From NCBI RefSeq assembly GCF_032854445.1, contig NC_088300.1, positions 37,602,458 to 37,666,457 on the forward strand: 64,000 nt of DNA, given 5' to 3'. Position numbers and translations under genes: made by a program. This DNA is from Liolophura sinensis (lineage: Eukaryota > Mollusca > Polyplacophora > Chitonida > Chitonidae). Positions 24,390-38,625 of this stretch are shown in pieces. The first letter of the stretch is position 1, and the number at the start of each line of letters is the position of its first letter. The notes below the pieces were generated by a model, which saw only the letters and a program-made list of their open reading frames with translations, was not told the origin of the DNA and ran no database searches.

Positions 24390-27300
24390 AGAGTAGATTC
24401 TAGTGATGGTAGAACTCACAAAATTTCACCGTTCCAGGGCTGATCACATTAGTGCTATGACACACCTTTGAACATGTTTTTGCTCTGCTAGGATTTATTT
24501 CAGAATGTACATGTATGAATCTTAACATTGTTTTTTTTTTCTCTCTAACAACAACAAAATTATCCACACCTTTACAAACAGGTTAATAACTGCAAGTCCA
24601 CACCAGACAGCTGTTAGCAACTGTGTGAGAAAAACAAACTGCTAGACAGAAAAAAGCCTTCCTTTAAATGGCTAATGCATTAATAATGTTCCGCTCACAC
24701 TGGTTCATATATATATAAAGACTTGAGTAAATAGGAATACTGGGGACTGCTTGGTGTACAGGTTCAGTGTAACAAGCTATCACTGTGGCCATGTTGACAA
24801 AAAACCTCTGGCCAAGCATTTCTGCCAAACAGTTAAAACTGGGAACCCATTGTCTTACCGTTTTACAAAATCCAATTTACTGCTCAGAGTTCAACTTTTA
24901 ATTGTTGCATCATTTGCTTTTGCCCAATTGTTGCCAATGTAGGTAGAACAATGCCTTGCATGTTTCACAGCTAGAAAGGCCAATAGGAGAAGCTTTATAC
25001 AGACCTTTTAAAGGGAGAATCAAACAAGGGCAAGGCAAAAACACAGCTCTGCTTTCTTCAAGGCAACAAAGTGGACAAAGTCAAGATTTTCACACCAGAT
25101 AGAAGTACATGTTACACATGAACAGTCAATTGTGTTTTAATTCCATGGATACCCTCTGAGAATTATCTCTATGCACTTAACCCAACAGGTTCTTTACAGA
25201 GGCGGTTTCAAAACAGATTTCTTTTGTTATAATGTACATGTATTTTTTAAACAGATGAATAAATGTATACACCAACAAAACTGCTGAACAAAGAGATCAG
25301 CAAAAAGCTTTTGAATCTTAAGACCTGCGAAGAATAAATTCATGTATATGTACAAAAACCTAACAACCAAGTTTCTCAGCTCCTGGTTTTAAAGAAATAC
25401 AACAAAAAGCATGGTTCATTCAGATAATGTACAGGAAAGCCAGCTATATACTTAAACCACAAATTAATCCCCAAAATTTGCTCGTAAGTGATGAGGAAAC
25501 TGAATTTAAACAGTGTCATGAGAGATTATACAGACTGCTGTAATAGCAGCAGGCCTGGATATTAAATCCTTCACCTTTCAGTGAAGCCGTTAGTTGGCTG
25601 GATATTCAGCTGCACCTCTCCCTTGCTATTAACCTCACAGTTCAACCCAATACACAGCTTAATTAAACTTAGGTGACTTTCAGTAATTACCCTACACCTC
25701 ACCAAATTAAATATACATAGTTGTTCATGGTGGCAGGCGTCAATCTCAGGTGAGATACATGTAGATATGAGATTAGTAATCAGCTCACGCTGTCCCACAG
25801 GTAGAAGATCTATCAGTTCTAAGTTATTCATAACAATTCTTCTATCTGTATAGTTATAGTAACCTTACACTCATCAGCACTCTTCTACGCACGTGCACGT
25901 ATCAATCCACAAACAACAGCTAATATATATCACATGCAATGGGCAGGTCATGAGAAAAAAAAAAAATCAATGCTGGCAAAAAAAATGTTGAAGGTCCAGA
26001 TGAACAGGCATTTATAGATTAAGAAATAATACTCCTACACGATAAAAATACAAAAATGGTGGACATGAAACGTCTTACGAAACAGCCCGCAGCAGTTGCT
26101 GCACCGTGTGCACATGTTTAGCTGCGTTGTACTCTATGTTATGGCTGCTGTATATGACAATTTCTGCAATATTAGTCTTTGTCTGGCGATCAAGCAGATA
26201 GAGGCAACTGTGTAGCAAGCCGGACAAGCTGCTGCCATCCACTGGGTGGAGGTCATGTGACCAAGCTCTCTGCCTCTCTCCCTCTCTCTGTACACACATG
26301 CTGGCACTACCACACAACAAACAGTCATAGCACTAGATTGGGTACAGGATTAGCATGGCTATAACTCACCAATAGTGAAGATGAACTAGGAGCTTGGAGA
26401 GACTTCTCAAATCACATATGTGTTACCTAGGTGCCTACAGAATGCTGGCTAATTTGATCACAGCACTTACCAGGCAGTTTTTCTGGCCAGGGTGACATCA
26501 TCATCATCAGGTCAGTTGTTTACCTTGTCTAGTCCATAGATCTGCCAAGGCATGCGGCTATAGCAGTTCAGTGCTTCTCCCACCTGTCAATACTACACAA
26601 TGCTACCAAGACTTGACACGTACAGCCATGAAGCAAACCAGTAGGGCATTGGTGTTTTCCTAATATTTTATGTCTTTTTCTCTACATTGCAGGCTACCCT
26701 ATTTTTCTCAATGTTTTGCTTTATATTCAAATATTGATTAGAGAATCCTGTCAGATCATCTGTACTTCAGCACATATTTGTACTATACTGTCCTATATTT
26801 ATACTGAATATCACTGTGTTTTTTTTTTTTGGCAAAACCCCAACAGTACATGTATACCATGCTTGTGATAGGCTAGTAATTTTGGCAAGAAGACATCCAA
26901 GTACATGTGCCTAATTACCAATGGCTCCCTCGGACAAAGTTTAATGGTTTGCTTTAAAACATCTCATTACCTCTGTATTGTATGCGCGTTAATTTGTCCT
27001 TAACCGTAGCAAATTTTCAAGAAATTGCACAGAGCAGCATTCCATCATGCTGTTCCAGTCAAGTGTGACAACTTTGAATACAATGGCGCATCACTTAAAT
27101 TCTTGTCACAGCTTCTCTGTCACAGTCCAGCAAGCCTGTCACTGGAGTTTCTCCTATCAGAGTAGCTAGCACATCACTCTGGCCTATATGTACATTCTCA
27201 GTATTCTTCTATTCGACAGTTTAGCCCTGAAATTTAACCCACGTTCTTACTTTCCCAAGGTTCACCTGAACAACCAGGGAAACCAATCACATATGTACAA

Positions 27301-27956
27301 TCAGGACCAATTTATATGAGAATGTAAGCTTTATCCAGTGCTGTATGTATGTATGTATGTATGTATGTATGACCTGTTTTGTAATTTCCAGCATCGTTAC
27401 ACACATGACCTTTATCATAAAAGAACTCATATTTGCAAGAAACACATGGTTAGATTGATGTAATTGGCACACGTAAAAAAAAAAAGACAATGTTAACAAT
27501 TTGTCAGAAGGCAATAATTGTAACAAATGATACTGCTTACACATGGAATCATGCCACAAAAAATAAGCATTTTTTTTGCTGATCGTGCAGGCAGGCTCAT
27601 TTGACCATTTGACCTTATTATGATGTCTATGGTAATACGGCATAACCGTTCTCATTGTCAGTGATGTAATGACTCCATCTGTCCTGCACAAACACAGGGC
27701 TGGTCACTGACCTGGACACCATTTTTACAGGTGACCTACAACTATACCTGTACATCTGTCAGTTATAATACACCAGCGGGTGGTTATAAACCTGGTAAAA
27801 GTGTTTAGCACCATTACAACAACAAATCACCATGACCTTGTTTCTCATGTATATGTTACTTTGACAGTTCTGAATACATGTGCATGTTTTACTGTTAGCA
27901 CAGTAATGTACTGTTAGCTTAGACAGTCCAAATACATGGCTTCAATCAGAGTAGGG
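24390..27956. other. Non-coding; no gene seen
   Basis: Contains a GTAT microsatellite at 27342-27371 and a CT-rich run near 26270-26290. Frames here, including 27287-27691 (-), show no domain. Confidence 0.6.
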
Positions 27957-28132
27957 GCTAGATGGTAACAGAGCTGGATGGTAACAGAGCTAGATGGTAA
28001 CAGAGCTGGATTGTAACAGAGCTAGATGGTAACAGAGCTAGAGGGTAACAGAGCTGGATGGTAACAGAGCTAGATGGTAACAGAGCTAGATGGTAACAGA
28101 GCTGGATGGTAACACAGCTAGATGGTAACAGA
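27957..28132. repeat. 16-bp tandem repeat, 11 units
   Basis: Unit GCTAGATGGTAACAGA (variants GCTGGATG, GCTAGAGG), eleven units in register. Confidence 0.95.
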
Positions 28133-31100
28133 GCTGACGTATAGTAGCTCATGTATTATCACTGAATACTGAACTGCAGTGGCTGGATGGGTTCAGGTGG
28201 CCGGCAGCACAGATACATGTACAGTTAAGACAGGTAGCCACAGAACGTGTGTACCTGCAGTTTACCTGGAGGTCTTTGATGTGGCCATGTGTAATAAGGA
28301 GGAGCCATGTACACCTAGCTGCCGCCCTGCTGATAGGGCTAATCAATAAGGACCCGGCTTACTCATACAATCTAGCTACATCTGTTACCATACCTTCACA
28401 TTTAGGCTTGAATTGACCTACTTTGCCATGGTATTGATATTCCCAGGTACAATAGGGTCAGGAGAGCTGTTGTTTACCCCATGCCTTTCTCCTATGCCCC
28501 CAGCTGATGTCTTTAAACAGTGGTCTATAATAGAGAAGTGACAAACATCTACAGTTCAACACTATCTCCTCAGCAAAGCTGTGTAAGGTGAATCTAAATG
28601 GAGTTAAAGAGGGCAGGAATCATAATGAAGTTGACACACTAAGTACGACTACCTCCTACATGTACATCGTTCATACGCTTGCTTTTAGGAAAATGCTGAT
28701 CTTATGCTTTTCCACTTCAGTGTGTAATTTATAAACTGGAGAAAGCACAATTCATGTGTATAATTTATCTGTGCCAAAATGTAAAATTTAGCTGGAGCTC
28801 TGAATACAATATTAACCTAGAGGAACCTATATGTTTTTTTAAGAAATAGAATATACCATGTCTTAACCTAATATAAAATTCCTTTCCATTAGTCACTTGC
28901 TATACTGCTGTATGCATATCTACGATCAGTGTATTACCACCCACTATCTTGATGATCACTGGATAGATGCTAATACTGTAGCAGTCTGATGAATCCTGGA
29001 TACCTATAGTTGAGTTTTATAGCTGGAAGCACCCAATGGCTTACCTGGGAGGAGCTGGGTTAACCCTTGGGTGAAATCCCCTAAATCCCGGATTACAGTC
29101 AGTGTCAACTCCATCAAAGGGAGTCCAATGACAGAGATCATGCTTGTGACAATTGTGTGGTGCTATGATCAGGGGAGATAAGGTGCTAGGGCTGTCTAAC
29201 TGAGGTATAGAGGATCAGTGTCATCCATACAGACAGTTAATTACATGTCCAAGAGTTAAGACCAGGAGAAATCAGGATCAAGTACCACTTCCTTTATTTG
29301 ACCTTAGACAAGCCAGTGACAATAAAACCAAACAGTTGTAGGCAATATAGTGGGATTAGTAACCAAAACTGTCCTTACTACTTCCTGGACAAACACCATT
29401 ATTTGTCTCCATTCCTCCTGTCAATATGCAAGGCAACACGAATGGGCTTTTTCATGTCTTGTCAATATAGTCATCACAGCTTCTGAGTCGCAAATGTCGA
29501 CATGCTTTTGTACGGGTTTAAGTGACTGCTGTTTTAGTGTACGTCAATTATGACAGAATTTTTGTTATTTCTTCGGCAAAAATACATTTGAGGAAACAAG
29601 AATGTTCCTAAGAGTTAGTGTCTATTGCCAGGCTTGTGCTTGTGCCAAAATGAGCTTTGCCATCTTAATGCTTACATGTACCCATTACCTGTGGTGTGTG
29701 GATAAAAAAAAATAATACGGATGTACCTAGCTTATAGTATATCACTGGGGGTCAAATGCAAGACGTTGCATAGATGAATGCCTGGATGTAGAAGAAACTT
29801 GGTGGAGGCAGACCGAGTGCTTCCTGCTCTCTACACAGAGGCATCTGTTTTTAGCTTGTAATATTAGTCAACAACCACACAGAGAGAGAAAGAGATAGAG
29901 AGGAAAAGATGCAACAAGAGAGTATGTGTAGAGATTTCCCCCATCAGTTCACCTGCTAGCTAAGCTTTAATCACCTTGGCAACCCGCCCAGACGGCAGCC
30001 ATTTTGAATGCTCTGAGAGTGTGTGTTTCTGTGCGTTGAGAGCTTTCATTCACAAGGCTGACGGTATTACACAACTCCCTGTTCAAGCTGATCACACCAT
30101 CAATCAGCTGTCAGCCACAATTCCCTCTTGGCGGCTCATACGGAACTGCCAGAACACACCTTGTTTCTCTTTTTTTTTTTTCCTTATCAACAGCTAAGAT
30201 GATAATTCCATACCATTTACTGATAGTATGCTCCGACATCAATGAAACTTCGTGAACATTAATCAAATGAATAAGACTGCCCAATGTGAATACCAAAAGA
30301 AACGTAAGTAAATAATACAGAAACCTGCTTAGTAATGCTAACGTGTTGTGGAGGAGATCAAACATTATTGAAGACAGGTTCATCACTGACCCTGAAATGA
30401 GAAATATAATTATACAGAACGAGTAATGCTGATTAACAATGTATTCACCTGAATATCAGTCAAATTTGAACTTAAACATGCAACGCAAATAGTAGGTGTC
30501 CAAATTCAAAGACACAGGCCATGCCCTCCCAATGTTAGATAGGTCTTTCAAGATTACCAATTTCGCAAATGTTGTTAATGCGAAATTCCAATTATAGATA
30601 TTTCTCAAGATATTTTTTTTACTGCACAGCCATTATCACCATGTCAACGATAAACAACAACACACGTCTAAATGACAGGCTTTCCTTTACAAATGCTGTC
30701 ACAGTGAAGTTAAAAGCTTTTGACAAAAACACTTGACAACAACAACCAATGCTGCTAATTATATCTTCCAGCTTATGTTTCCCTGTGTCTGAGCTGATCC
30801 CCATAGCAACATCAAAACAAATGTGGGTGGAGAAATCATTCCTGATTGATCTGTACACGAAACTGTTTCCACGCAGGCCGAAAAAATAGTAAATACTTTC
30901 CTCACATCATTAAATAAAGATAAAATAGGCTTATTGATCACTTTTTAAAAGTTGCCTGAATGTAACACATCACAAATCATAACTTTTAACAGATGTATCA
31001 TTAACTGTTCAAACTCAAACAATTTCTTTACATGTGTACTCAACTGTAGATTATTGGTCACCTTGAATTTTCTGTACTGATAAAAAAAAGTCAGGTATGA

Positions 31101-34100
31101 AGCAGTTTTCCTAATCTGATACTGTGTCCAAACAGCCAGTGATGGGCAATGCTGAAAGACTGTCTGCCGCTGTTTGAAGATCACGGCAGAGAAGCCCCCC
31201 CCCCCCCCCCAAAAAAGAAAGAATCTTCCTACGTGTTTATCAGATGGGTTATTCATGAGCTGTAGGGTAGGGGGGCATCATATTAGATGTGGGTAAATAT
31301 AACCAGCAGTCTCTGGCAATATATCCACACACCTTGCTTAAATTTTCCCTCAGAAATTCAGGTTCTGATCTCCCTACTAGCTTGGCCTAGGAGGTTATCG
31401 CCATTAATATTAGATATCTGTCAGTTCAAACTATGGTAAACATTTATGCCAATACTACACAGACTGGCGGCCAGGCATTCTTTAATGGCGTCAGGGCTGC
31501 CCCTCCAGCCCTTCCCCAAATCTCTCTCCCTCCCCCCCCCCCCCCTCCTACCACACACCACATTTATCTGATGGAGAAAACTTTCCACAGTTGAATATAG
31601 TTAGCCATGATGAGGCCTGCTCCTTGGTTGTACAGTGCTGATGCAGTCCATTTCCTTACCTGGGTACTAGTATTTGGCTGGTTTGCTCAGGCCCTGGGCA
31701 TTGTGGTACACAGTGTAAACGCTGTATGTGGGTTTGTACAAGTTTGTGATGAGGAAGCTCTGAGAATCAGAAGCTGGTAGCCTAGTCTGCTTCCCACCTG
31801 TCCACCTGTATTTCCCCTGATGGGGGCCAGGTGGAACTAAGATAGCTAGACCCCTCTGCTCGGGCCAGTTCCCACGTTTGTCCTACCACGCAAGTAATAG
31901 CTGACTTCAAGCCCCCTAAACAACAAACGAGACTGCCACATGAACAGTATCACCTGGTGAGGGATTTATGAACGGTATAATAAAGGTTAAATACATCGTT
32001 ATGACATTGAACATCTCTTTCTCATGACCTCATTACATGTAGTTCTATCATCAAAGTGGACTATACTGTTTCTAACTAAAACCAAAGCAACATGACAGGA
32101 CTTGTACATCTACATGTATTTGGATAACAACTTTCAAATTACACGTGCAAGTTCACAACACTTTCGTAGACATTTCAACATTGTGGTCAAGCGTGTGAAC
32201 GTATAATGAAAGCCTGTAACCCAGTTGAGATTGATGAGAGAATGTGCATAGAAACACTGCAAACTGATAAATTAGAATTTGTTATCAACCTAAGAACCAT
32301 CTGGTTCTGCTCTAACCATGTTTGAATGCCTCTCATAAAAAGTAAACTAAAGTAGGCAATTAACTCAATTTTCAATCATCCATTACAAGAATTAACTTCC
32401 TTTTCTATTTGTATAGACCATAATACTTTCACATAAGTACCAATCATAGAAGTGCCAATAAGAATCAATAGACTGACACTTAATGATATAAATTCTTCTC
32501 TGAGAAGCTGTTAATTAGATGGGCAGTGAAAGCAAAACATGTATTTACTTTTATAAAAGTTAACTGAGTGAAGGGAGGTGGTGTAGGATAAATGAGGCTT
32601 GAGTTACTCAACAATTGCGTGAAGTATTGAACTTAAGTCATTTTCACAGGTTTTCTGTGATTTATTGCATAAGTATGCAGATTATTATCACAAGTAGCTG
32701 CCAGACTGGGAGGCAGTGCTGACAAATTGATGTCCACTTCCAGGAAGCCATTTTCATGAAGTTTTTAACACAACGTACTGATGACACCTTTCATCCTTGT
32801 TTGATAAGAGGCTAACATGCAGCATGGACACTGTTGCTAAGGAAAGCAAACAGAGATTATTTTCCACTGTTACATAAAACATTTCCATGAAGCTCTTTCC
32901 AAATCCACTTTAAGAGACAGCCACCTATGGCTGCTAGCATTTAGAACATGCAGACTGGCAGTGGTCTTCAGGGAATGCCAGCCAAATAACCCACCTTGAG
33001 CCTTGAATAATTCACTGATCAAGAATGAATGTATAAATGATTGATTAGGGTCATCAGCAAAAGAGCAATGAAACATGTAGGCATGAGTATATTGTGTCTC
33101 TAAGTTGGGAGACTTTGCAGACTGTGGAAATCAATATGTCTGCAAGTATTGTCCCAAGGCCATTTCCTTAGGCAGATCCTTGCCAGGAGAGAGGATAACA
33201 TTCAAAGCATATAACATTGAAAGCATCACAATGTATATATTTCTACATGAAAAATGATTACATATTTCAAATTCCATTTTGATAAATTATGTTTGCCTGT
33301 TCATTTTATGATCATTGGTGTAAATGCTCTGAATATGTTTCAATACCTTTTTATCTTTCTCAAAGAATGGAATCAGAGATATTTCCTTCTGGGTCTGAAA
33401 AGCCCCCCAAATCTGAACCACACCTGATTCTATCTCAGTTTATGTGCTAGTCATGTTTCCACATCAATGGTTTTCTATTCCCCAATAATTTGTAACAAAA
33501 AAAAAAAAAACAAAACACACATGTCCTCTTGCAATAAGACCCTTGTCCGGTGAATGGTACAAAACTGACCTACGGAACAACTGGCTGACAGACAGACAGG
33601 CAGACACACTGACCTATACAGCTGCTTGTCACAACGAATCTGAAATCAGCCACCAGACAAAGGATTCTCATGCCTGTATGTATGGGAATGTTTGACATGG
33701 TGTAATATTTCCCTGCTACCCTCAGTGGTCTTACATACTCTACAGACCACTGGAAATGGTGGGAGTATTACCATCACCTGACACATGTCACACAGGGTCC
33801 AGAAGGACTATTCTCAGCATACTTCAGTGCAATAAATTGCATGACAATTTTTGCCTAGGCTTTTATGGACATCTACTTTAAAGGGTAAGGTCAGAGGTCA
33901 CACCCCTAGTCCCAGTGGGGGAGAGCCCAGTGAGAGCAGGTCTGGTCAAGTACCTATTTACATATCAGCTGTCACCTAAAGGCAATCACTGGCCTCTGGT
34001 CACTTGAGTGCTCACTCAAGAGCTGCTTGCATATCTATTACATTTTAAGGGGACCAGTGACAAGAGGCTTCAGCCGCCTGCCAGCTAATACTGAACAGGG

Positions 34101-34890
34101 AGCAGCTGATGGCACAGCATGCAGGCCTACAACCATTAGCCAGCCCAGGAGTTAGCCAGCAGAAACAGAACTTTGGTGATGATCCATGTAGGGGTAATAC
34201 TCCTACCACCCTCTGATCCAGTCTACCCAAAACACCAAGTCCTTTCCCCATAGAGATGCTGTTGTCAGATGTACTAACCACCTCACCTTGCTTACAGAAA
34301 ACCTTATCTCAACACATCCGTGCACACTAAAACTATTATCTTCCACATGCATTTTAATGTACACTTGACTTGGAAAAAGCTTTAAAAAAAATCCATCTTT
34401 CTGCTGCCAAAGAAGAGGAATTCAAGTTTGCACTAGGTCTTCTAGAAGCAAAGTCCTGCTCTAGTCAGATACCAATCGTTTCCAGACTAGCACCATTTTT
34501 TTTTCGACTGCAGTCCAGAGAAAGCTTTCATAATGTACAGATGTGGAGAGAATCTGTGAAAACAGACTAAGATAAAGATGAACAGAGAGCTGCTATGTGT
34601 TGTCAGGCCAGTGTTTATTCAGCATATTTATGACCAATGGCTATTGAAGTGGCTGTCAGCATCCCTGGGGCTTGTCATCAGAAGGGGAAGGGCAGAGCGG
34701 GCCTTGGGGGGAAGATGAACATTTCCAGGTGATAACCATCATCATTTAACATGTTCAACATTGTGCTGTAGACTCGGGACAGATCAGCCCTGTCTAGCCA
34801 GTTCACAGTTCAACCTTTACCACAACCTCCAGTGCTGGGATCAAACAACACTGACCAGCCCTCATACACACAATGTAAACTGTAACAGTG
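28133..34890. other. Non-coding; no gene seen
   Basis: Contains C16 (31195-31210) and C14 (31532-31545) runs. Around 29978-30010 a short CpG-bearing patch includes a YY1-like GCCATTTTG. An exact CSL site lies at 31869-31876 (-). No exon recognised. Confidence 0.55.
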
Positions 34891-34968
34891 GATTATCAGA
34901 TTATGCAGAACAATGGAGGGATATCAGTGGATTATCAGATTATGCAGAACAATGGAGGGATATCAGTA
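34891..34968. repeat. 39-bp exact tandem duplication
   Basis: Two adjacent 39-bp copies starting GGATTATCAGATTATGCAG and ending GGGATATCAGT, apparently identical, which suggests a recent duplication. Confidence 0.95.
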
Positions 34969-35241
34969 AAAGTATTTTTGTTGCAGGTATTAAACCCAAC
35001 TGAATAAGGACTCTGCTCGAAAGTTTTCATTGGGCTATTGGTGGAATTTCTTTTCTTATTTTTCCTCAATGTCTCTCTATTTTTCTTTAAAATCCATATA
35101 TTTTTCATTGAGCACAACCAGGCTAGCAAATATTTTTTTAAGGATTATCAAACCAGTCCTGTAGATTCACTATATATTTTAATGAAGTACATGAGTAGCT
35201 GAGCAGTGTTAACCTGAATAATGAGAGAGAACGCTTATTAA

Positions 35242-35637
35242 ATGGAAGAAACACTGAATCAAGATGATGAAACATTTGTAGAAATACTGAATCAAGATGA
35301 TGAAACAATTGTAGAAACACTGAATCAAGATGATGAAACAACTGTAGACAAACTGAACCAAGATGATGAAACAATCGTAGACACACTGAATCAAGATGAT
35401 GAAACAATTGTAGAAATACTGAATCAAGATGATGAAACAATTGTAGAAATACTGAATCAAGATGATGAAACAATTGTAGAAACACTGAATCAAGATGATG
35501 AAACAACTGTAGACACACTGAATCAAGATGATGAAACAACTGTAGACACACTGAATCAAGATGATGAAACAATTATAGAAATACTGAATCAAGATTATGA
35601 AACAATTGTAATCATTCTGCGTCAGCATGACAACTGA
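35242..35637 (+). repeat. 33-bp tandem repeat that keeps a 131-codon frame open
   Basis: From 35254 about eleven 33-bp units encode LNQDDETIVET-type 11-residue repeats, with an ATG at 35242 and a stop at 35637. Changes between units are mostly conservative (I/T, E/D, T/I/K). The opposite strand is also open (35138-35572 and 35209-35694), so openness alone means little. No homologous domain is recognised. Most likely a minisatellite. Confidence 0.9.
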
Positions 35638-36109
35638 AGTGCAGAAACCAATATGCCGAGACAAACTATTCTCTCTTGTTTTTGTTAACTGCATGTACTT
35701 GTGTGCTAATGTAGAATAGTATGTAACCTGTCATTCTGGATTCTCTGAACAAACATGTGGCAATTCAAACCATTGAAGTTTAACAGGTTTACTTCCTCAA
35801 CAAATGCTTAATCCATAACGCAACTTGATGCTTCAGTTATGCACTTCAGTTTTCTGACACAGAAAAGCCCTGGGGTCACTTTAACAAAGACCTTGTACAA
35901 TATAGTACAACAAATGTATGATAAAAAAATGTTAAACGCCACTTTGCGGAAGTGGCCCCTGAAATCTATTTCAGTATCCCAGAACTGGCATTTTCTTGAA
36001 GCACAAGAAAACTAAATTGCACCAACAGCATTTTCATAAAGTTTTAATCGACTTTCAGAATAGCTTTCTGCTGTTTGGTATTAATATTATATAGTATTGT
36101 GTGGATACA

Positions 36110-36190
36110 TGTATATGTGAATGATGACAACCTAAGTGTATATGTGAACGATGATAACCTAAGTGTATATGTGAACAATGATAACCTAAG
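36110..36190. repeat. 27-bp tandem repeat, 3 units
   Basis: Three units beginning TGTATATGTGAA and ending ACCTAAG at 36110, 36137 and 36164. Confidence 0.95.
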
Positions 36191-37479
36191 TGCTGGGTCT
36201 ACGTCAGTGTCCTGTCACACACTATAAGGGTACATGCAAGAATAGATTTGTCACCCACAACAATTCAAATATGACATATGACTCAACCTCTGAGTGGGTG
36301 TTCGTATGTTCACATAACTAGACGGACTTGTAAATGGCTTAGCACAGGAAGTCCCAGCCCCCCAGCATCCTTACTTCATTCACTCCACAGGTATTATTAG
36401 CTATATCAGACTCTGACATTTGCCTCATATCGTAATTGACTTTCCGTAATTCCACATATTTTAAACGGATGTCCACATAGTTTGTAGCAACAGCTCTTTC
36501 CCCTAAATTGTGATACCATTTAGACTAGGTAGGCTTACATTTCTGCAATGTACAACGCATCAGAAAATCTTCCGGCTTGGCCTTAAGTTGAATCAGACTG
36601 TGACTTCCCATTACTGGTACAAGAGGTGCATGAGGGATCAATTCCAACCTTCAACATGGAATTTCTGTATCTCTTCACTCTCACTGCATTATACATAGGG
36701 GTTTTATGACAATAACTTGTCAAAGGCGTCTTCCAATCCTTCAAATCCTCATGACTTCCACCAATATTGTGTGCAAGTTTATTCATCACAGAACTGTAGG
36801 GAAAGTTTGTCAGCCGTTTGCCGAGAGAGATTGTGGTTTACTTTGGAACAGGTATGCACAATTAGTTTTCTGTGCTCATAAGCCTTACTGCCATCAAATA
36901 TAAGTGGCACATTTTGACATTAACCAACAATCAGATGAACACACACACATTCATCCGAATAATAATCTGAGTTGCATGCAACAAGTGTTATCTTGAGATA
37001 GATTGTGAGCCACCCATACCCATCAGCCAACACAGAATCATAAATCACTACAGCACTGCACTGATTCACAAGTATACATATAAACAAATAAGTCCACAAC
37101 AGCAAAATCAATACAATTTTAAAAAATGCACTGACATTTAAATGACAATTTTCAACATGTTCAAAGAATTATGATGTAACAGGGTGTGTTGTTACATGGA
37201 TATTATTGAAGAACATTAGTCATATTACGGTAAATGGCCTAAACTTTCACTCATAACTAAAATACACATTTCACTCTGATAGCTGATTCTTAGAGTTCTA
37301 TTACTCACAAAAATGTCTTTTGAGGTTTGTTTGGGAGGTACACATAAGAATGATGTCCTAATGAAAAACGTTTAGTTTTAGCACAAAACATAATATTTTA
37401 TGACATTTACTATCCTCTAAAAATACACATTTGGGGCCGAAAATTTTAGATCATTTACCACAGTTTGAGAATGTTTATG

Positions 37480-37830
37480 GGGCTGAGAGACAGTGGACAG
37501 GTAAAGCGCCTACCTTTGACCTAGTTCTACAGACCCTCCTTTGAGCTGGAGACTATAGTGACAGTCAAGTGCTTCTAGTGCCCATGCTCGTAGATGTTGG
37601 TCGGGTGCCGGCACAGTTATCAGGGACGGAATACTGAAAGCCCATTCTGTGCATCATTCCATGTAGTCTCAGAGACCATTGTGGCTGAAAGATGAAAGCC
37701 AGGTACAAGTTTAACAAATACCTGTGTACCTATGTAACAGTCAAGTAGCAGCAACCGTGCCATTGGCCTTGTGGGCAAATCGAGTAGAGTTTTAACGTTA
37801 TAAATGAAGACAAGTACAGGCTTCATTAAG
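37480..37830 (+). mobile_element. Possible diverged tRNA-derived SINE
   Basis: The head GACAGTGGACAGGTAAAGCG then CCTACCTTTGACCTAG resembles the A-box and anticodon region of tRNA-derived SINEs. The rest is more CpG-rich than its surroundings. No B-box or tail is certain, and no second copy is in the window. Confidence 0.3.
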
Positions 37831-38158
37831 AACAGATATGCATGTTAAGTTGTGTAAAACACAATTCATCTGACAGTTGCTTCTGCATTTCTGCCATAAA
37901 TCACTTGCCAGTTTCCGGAATATTACATGTATACAGAATAATTAATGAGCATATCACCACCCTTCGATACCTTCATCTTTTGGAAACATAAATTATTGCT
38001 GAGATAATGTTTTATGTGCATAAGTTTGACCTAGTGCACATATGCTGTAAACATGGTTGTCAAGCAAATCTGTTGATTTTCCAATAACAAGCTGGTGTAG
38101 AAGAGAAATACTCAATAAAGAAAACAATGGAAAAAAACAGTTGCAGAAGGAATTGGTT

Positions 38159-38185
38159 GGGGGGGGGGGGGGGGGGGGGGGGGGG
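38159..38185 (+). repeat. Poly-G run (27 G)
   Basis: Uninterrupted run of G. Its exact length may reflect sequencing error. Confidence 0.8.
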
Positions 38186-38625
38186 TGTTTAGAGGTGTCA
38201 AACTGTTGAATCTGGCAACAGACTTGAACTACAGTACTCCTTTCATCACATATTTGTGTACTTTTTAAAGATCTGAATGCTACTAGCTATCAGTTTTGAT
38301 TACTTTAATTCCCTCTGAATAAGTCCCCTTGTCTTCCTTCACCTGTTAAATATAATCTTGTCAACAGGTGTTGTGGTGCTGTCTATTAAGGTGGTCACCT
38401 CTAAGGGGGATCTGATGTATACAATTAGACTGGGAGGGGTCTATACTTTACAATCTCACCAGGATCCCAGGCGAGTGCCCTGAGGCTTACTGGACTGCCC
38501 CGCCCACAAACAGGCAGCTGTAACTACATGACTATAACAATCCCTGCCGGACAGTCCTTGTACAACAATACCCCAGAAACACAGACTCCTTCCTTTAGAA
38601 ATTTATAAAGCAATCAGCAGCACAG

